From: an uncultured Streptococcus sp.
GTDB taxonomy: Bacteria; Bacillota; Bacilli; Lactobacillales; Streptococcaceae
Direction: 5' to 3'
NCBI GenBank assembly: GCA_916048145.1
Contig: CAJZGT010000051.1
Location: forward strand, 1-8,723
DNA: 8,723 nt
The notes under the pieces were generated by a model that worked only from the letters and a program-made list of their open reading frames with translations, did no database searches and was not told the DNA's origin. Positions 7,187-8,723 of the stretch are shown here, one piece after another. The stretch's first letter is position 1; every line of letters starts with the position of its first letter. Position numbers and translations under genes: made by a program.

Positions 7187-8718
7187 ATGTCACCTCTCCC
7201 AAACTCCTCTCTCAATACCATATTATAAAAATGTAAGAACCAAGCAACGTTTGTGTCAGTATCATCATTATGTCGTCCCGACGTCCCCTTTGATAAAATT
7301 TTAGCTCCTGTATAACAAAGATGTTCTACTAGCTGATCATAGGCTTTACTATCCATGTCTTCATCTTTCATATAGGAAAGTCCAAAAGTCGTATTTGTAA
7401 AGTTAGCTTTTTTAAAAACATTCCAAAACCGTTGATCCAAATCATTCATATGTTGATAACTAACTCCACCAGTTTGATGCCTCAAAATATCATAACTTGT
7501 ATTAAATACCCCTGGTGCATCTAAACGACCTCGTTTTGCAATGGTTCCAATATTGGCTAATGGCTTCCCGACAATAACTGCACACGGCTCAAAAGCTGCA
7601 CCATAATAGAGAGAGGGGAATGTTCCCATAGATAAACCTGATAAAATTAAATCTTTAGAAGTCAAATCAAGATAGTCTAAATAGTGTTGAATCGTTTTCT
7701 TAATCTTATTTTCTAATTCTTCACTACCAAGGTAAAAGGCTCCACCTTCCAAACGAGGATCTGAAAAAAGAAGAAAAGGACATCCTAAATTTTTCATCAT
7801 AAAATATCCTTCAAAGCCTTCGGCAGGACGAAAACCTGCAAAATAAACAGCTAAAGGGGGGTTAAAATCACCTGGATGAAAGAAATAGTTAATCTCATCA
7901 CGACTTTCGTCATGTAAGATCTTACCACCAAGAACAAATTTCCCAAACTGTTTTCGACTCCAACGTTGGTGCAGATTACCTAATTGAATTTTCCCTTTAC
8001 CACGAGCTTCAATGGATACTGTTATATAAAAATTTGTTTCCTTGCTATCTACGATAATAGCTTGTTGAAGATCATCCTCGTTATAAATTTCTTCTTCAAA
8101 AAAGTCATCAACTGATCCAGCCCAAAGTTTACGCATCACCAATCTAAACTCACAATCCCCTATTTTTTCGTACTCTAACCACAATTCAATAGGAGAATTT
8201 TCACTAATCATGAGATTATATGACCAGTGAGCAAGTTGGGAGAAAGTATCACCAAAATTCCCCTCTAAAGTCACATGTTCAAATCCTTGATAAGAAATAG
8301 AACCTTTAAAAGAGGGATGAATTTGGATACTAGACGGAAATAATTTATCACCATACCCACCACCAAAAAGAGAAGTTGATAAATCATTTAGTAATTTCTG
8401 GGGATCTGAAAAATCTACAGACTGAGCACATCGCTTTTTTAATAAATCAAGAATGCTCAAATCAGTCGTTTTAAAATCTTGATTATAAAAAAGAGTATGA
8501 GGCTCAATATGATGAACAAAAGGCAGTAAATCAGATAAGTACTGACCATCCTCTATCAAAATAGAATGAAAACGTGTTATCTCTTCCATCTCCATCATTT
8601 TACGAAGGGCTAATGGTGAGTTAGGACAAAAATAATACCAATCCATGTTTTTAGGAATTTCATAATAATGAGCCCAATTATCAATCCCTATCTGTAGGAT
8701 TTTATAGTCCTTTGACAT
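7183..8718 (-). CDS. asp2: Accessory Sec protein Asp2, glycan O-acetyltransferase/export factor
   Basis: A 511-residue cytoplasmic protein. In S. gordonii, Asp2 is needed for SRR adhesin export as part of the Asp1-Asp2-Asp3 complex and separately acetylates GlcNAc on the adhesin. The N-terminal half (about 1-280) is mixed alpha/beta. The C-terminal half is an alpha/beta-hydrolase-like domain: VYFAGFRPAEGFEGYFM (291-307, oxyanion-type region), the nucleophile elbow ILSGLSMGTFPS with G-x-S-x-G at Ser363, then MKDEDMD with Glu453 and GTSGRHNDDTDTNVAW with His483. Ser363/Glu453/His483 sit one position from the triad I recall for the S. gordonii protein (Ser362, Glu452, His482), so the enzyme appears intact. 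Only 5 bases precede the ATG, so its ribosome binding site and the expected upstream asp1 are not seen. It overlaps asp3 by 4 nt. Confidence 0.95.
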   Translation of the reverse strand: MSKDYKILQIGIDNWAHYYEIPKNMDWYYFCPNSPLALRKMMEMEEITRFHSILIEDGQYLSDLLPFVHHIEPHTLFYNQDFKTTDLSILDLLKKRCAQSVDFSDPQKLLNDLSTSLFGGGYGDKLFPSSIQIHPSFKGSISYQGFEHVTLEGNFGDTFSQLAHWSYNLMISENSPIELWLEYEKIGDCEFRLVMRKLWAGSVDDFFEEEIYNEDDLQQAIIVDSKETNFYITVSIEARGKGKIQLGNLHQRWSRKQFGKFVLGGKILHDESRDEINYFFHPGDFNPPLAVYFAGFRPAEGFEGYFMMKNLGCPFLLFSDPRLEGGAFYLGSEELENKIKKTIQHYLDYLDLTSKDLILSGLSMGTFPSLYYGAAFEPCAVIVGKPLANIGTIAKRGRLDAPGVFNTSYDILRHQTGGVSYQHMNDLDQRFWNVFKKANFTNTTFGLSYMKDEDMDSKAYDQLVEHLCYTGAKILSKGTSGRHNDDTDTNVAWFLHFYNMVLREEFGRGDI

Positions 8719-8723
8719 CTGTA

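Noticed and set aside
1..8723. CRISPR array, tRNA or rRNA genes, insertion sequence ends, BOX/RUP-type repeats, riboswitch
   Set aside because: No regularly spaced repeats, cloverleaf-like segments, transposase fragments or long leader regions were seen. Nearly every base from 114 to 8718 is coding or terminator.

Overview
The window carries the 3' part of a streptococcal accessory Sec (SecA2/SecY2) locus. This system glycosylates a large serine-rich repeat (SRR) surface adhesin in the cytoplasm and exports it through a dedicated translocon. The minus-strand order asp2-asp3-secA2-gtfA-gtfB-asp4-asp5 is the order described for Streptococcus gordonii (GspB locus). Closely related loci occur in S. 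pneumoniae (PsrP), S. mitis, S. oralis, S. sanguinis and S. parasanguinis. AT-rich DNA, strong AGGAGG-type ribosome binding sites, tight gene packing and the flanking aromatic-acid-exporter-family gene all suggest a low-GC Firmicute, most likely a mitis-group Streptococcus. The species cannot be fixed by eye.

Layout from left to right. Positions 1-46 probably hold the last codons of a plus-strand gene, followed by a hairpin terminator (52-81). Positions 114-1067 (+) encode a membrane protein of the aromatic acid exporter (DUF939) family. It ends against a 16-bp perfect inverted repeat (1068-1119) that serves as a bidirectional terminator for this gene and for the convergent accessory Sec operon. 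The operon then runs leftward from the right edge: asp2 (8718-7183), asp3 (7186-6746), secA2 (6753-4381, GTG start), gtfA (4369-2858), gtfB (2865-1528), asp4 (1526-1347, only 59 codons) and asp5 (1342-1118). Every junction is an overlap of 4-8 nt or a gap of 1-11 nt, so the genes form one translationally coupled transcript. Its promoter, and the expected asp1, secY2 and adhesin genes, would lie beyond the right edge.

How the genes work together. GtfA (catalytic) and GtfB (substrate-binding partner) add the first GlcNAc residues to Ser/Thr of the SRR adhesin. Asp2 and Asp3 act with the absent Asp1 to couple glycosylated substrate to the SecA2 motor, and Asp2 also has a Ser-Glu-His hydrolase/acyltransferase triad for acetylating the glycan. 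SecA2 drives the protein through a SecY2 channel, for which Asp4 (SecE-like) and Asp5 (SecG-like) are the probable small subunits.

This is a recognised system, not an undescribed one. The points most worth a second look are the degenerate catalytic site of GtfB, the tiny asp4 gene, the Asp2 triad, the absence of a metal-binding tail in SecA2, and the shared terminator.
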